From assembly GCA_948434005.1 (NCBI GenBank), contig CAOJEH010000008.1, positions 1-60,840 of the forward strand: a stretch of 60,840 nt of DNA. The letters are read 5' to 3'. Under the pieces are notes generated by a model. That model ran no database searches. It saw only the letters and a program-made list of their open reading frames with translations, and had not been told where the DNA came from. The DNA is from an uncultured Mycoplasmatota bacterium. GTDB lineage: Bacteria; Bacillota_I; Bacilli_A; RF39; UBA660. The position numbers and the translations under genes are program-made. Positions 60,783 through 60,840 of this stretch are shown here, piece by piece (position 1 is the stretch's first letter; each line of letters begins with the position of its first letter).

Positions 60783-60840
60783 GGACGATTAGCTCAGTTG
60801 GTTAGAGCACCTGCCTTACAAGCAGGGGGTCATAGGTTCG
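60783..60840 (+). tRNA. tRNA-Val (TAC), truncated by window end
   Basis: The first 58 bases of a tRNA. Acceptor 5' strand GGACGAT, anticodon loop CTTACAA with anticodon TAC; the sequence ends in the T-loop (GGTTCG). Confidence 0.93.

Overview
The window is very AT-rich Bacillota DNA using the standard bacterial code: genes end in TGA (for example at 18325-18327 and 51023-51025), Trp is TGG, and tRNA genes carry an encoded CCA. Ribosome binding sites are mostly GGTGAT or GGAGG, and promoters are mostly extended -10 elements (TGn-TATAAT). The presence of sigG, a YlmC/YmxH gene, yunB and a YutH-like gene points to an endospore-forming lineage or one recently derived from spore formers. Pyruvate formate-lyase and its activase indicate anaerobic fermentation. 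An uncultured, AT-rich gut member of Bacilli or Clostridia is my best guess; the sequence does not settle the family.

Layout. (1) 1-7743 is a surface-fibre locus: the 3' end of a TASAAP-repeat, Cys-rich secreted protein; a SipW-type signal peptidase; a TasA/camelysin-like subunit; an 864-residue adhesin with a TasA-like tail; a second SipW-type peptidase; a second small TasA-like protein; and a 513-residue secreted protein. Structured intergenic RNA flanks the first tasA gene. (2) 7860-12907 holds class I aldolase, a TtcA-like thiolase, a one-domain Clp-type AAA+ protein, a small membrane protein and GlmS. (3) 12959-20679 holds a lipoprotein, a pentapeptide-repeat protein, a YlmH-like S4 protein, a DUF2142 membrane protein, a tyrosine phosphatase, a DD-carboxypeptidase, a metallophosphoesterase-like protein that has lost its metal ligands, a VUT-type transporter and a CPBP protease. 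(4) 20814-28685 is the nusA region: a shortened RimP-like gene, nusA, rnpM and infB, then an opposite-strand gene for a 1052-residue protein built of about nine helix-turn-helix modules, then rbfA. (5) 28742-39540 is envelope assembly: two polytopic membrane proteins of GT-C type, a GT2 glycosyltransferase, GalU, an alpha/beta hydrolase, a membrane-anchored MurF, Ddl, a C26 glutamine amidotransferase and an unknown protein. (6) 39609-40376 holds five tRNA genes (Lys, Ile, Asn, Glu, Ser). (7) 40498-49345 holds a 2554-residue cyclic beta-1,2-glucan synthase-like enzyme overlapping pgi. (8) 49408-53249 runs from a degenerate zincin-like protein through RluA, DUF188 and a thioredoxin-like protein to sigG and ylmC. 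(9) 53322-60705 holds pflB-pflA, yunB, yutD, a DUF1292 protein, a coiled-coil protein, a yutH-like gene that seems to start at AUA, a NifU-like gene and an S1-domain gene. A partial tRNA-Val ends the window.

How the genes connect: Pgi, GalU and the glucan synthase form a plausible route from fructose-6-phosphate to UDP-glucose to beta-glucan, except that the phosphoglucomutase step is not in the window. GlmS, MurF, Ddl and the carboxypeptidase serve peptidoglycan. The yunB-yutD-yutH-yutI set resembles the Bacillus yun-yut neighbourhood.

The strongest candidate for something undescribed is the poly-helix-turn-helix gene at 25090-28248. It lies inside the normally conserved nusA-infB-rbfA cluster and contains a recent two-module duplication. 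Next are the AUA start, the inactivated phosphoesterase, the shortened RimP and the two-peptidase TasA locus.
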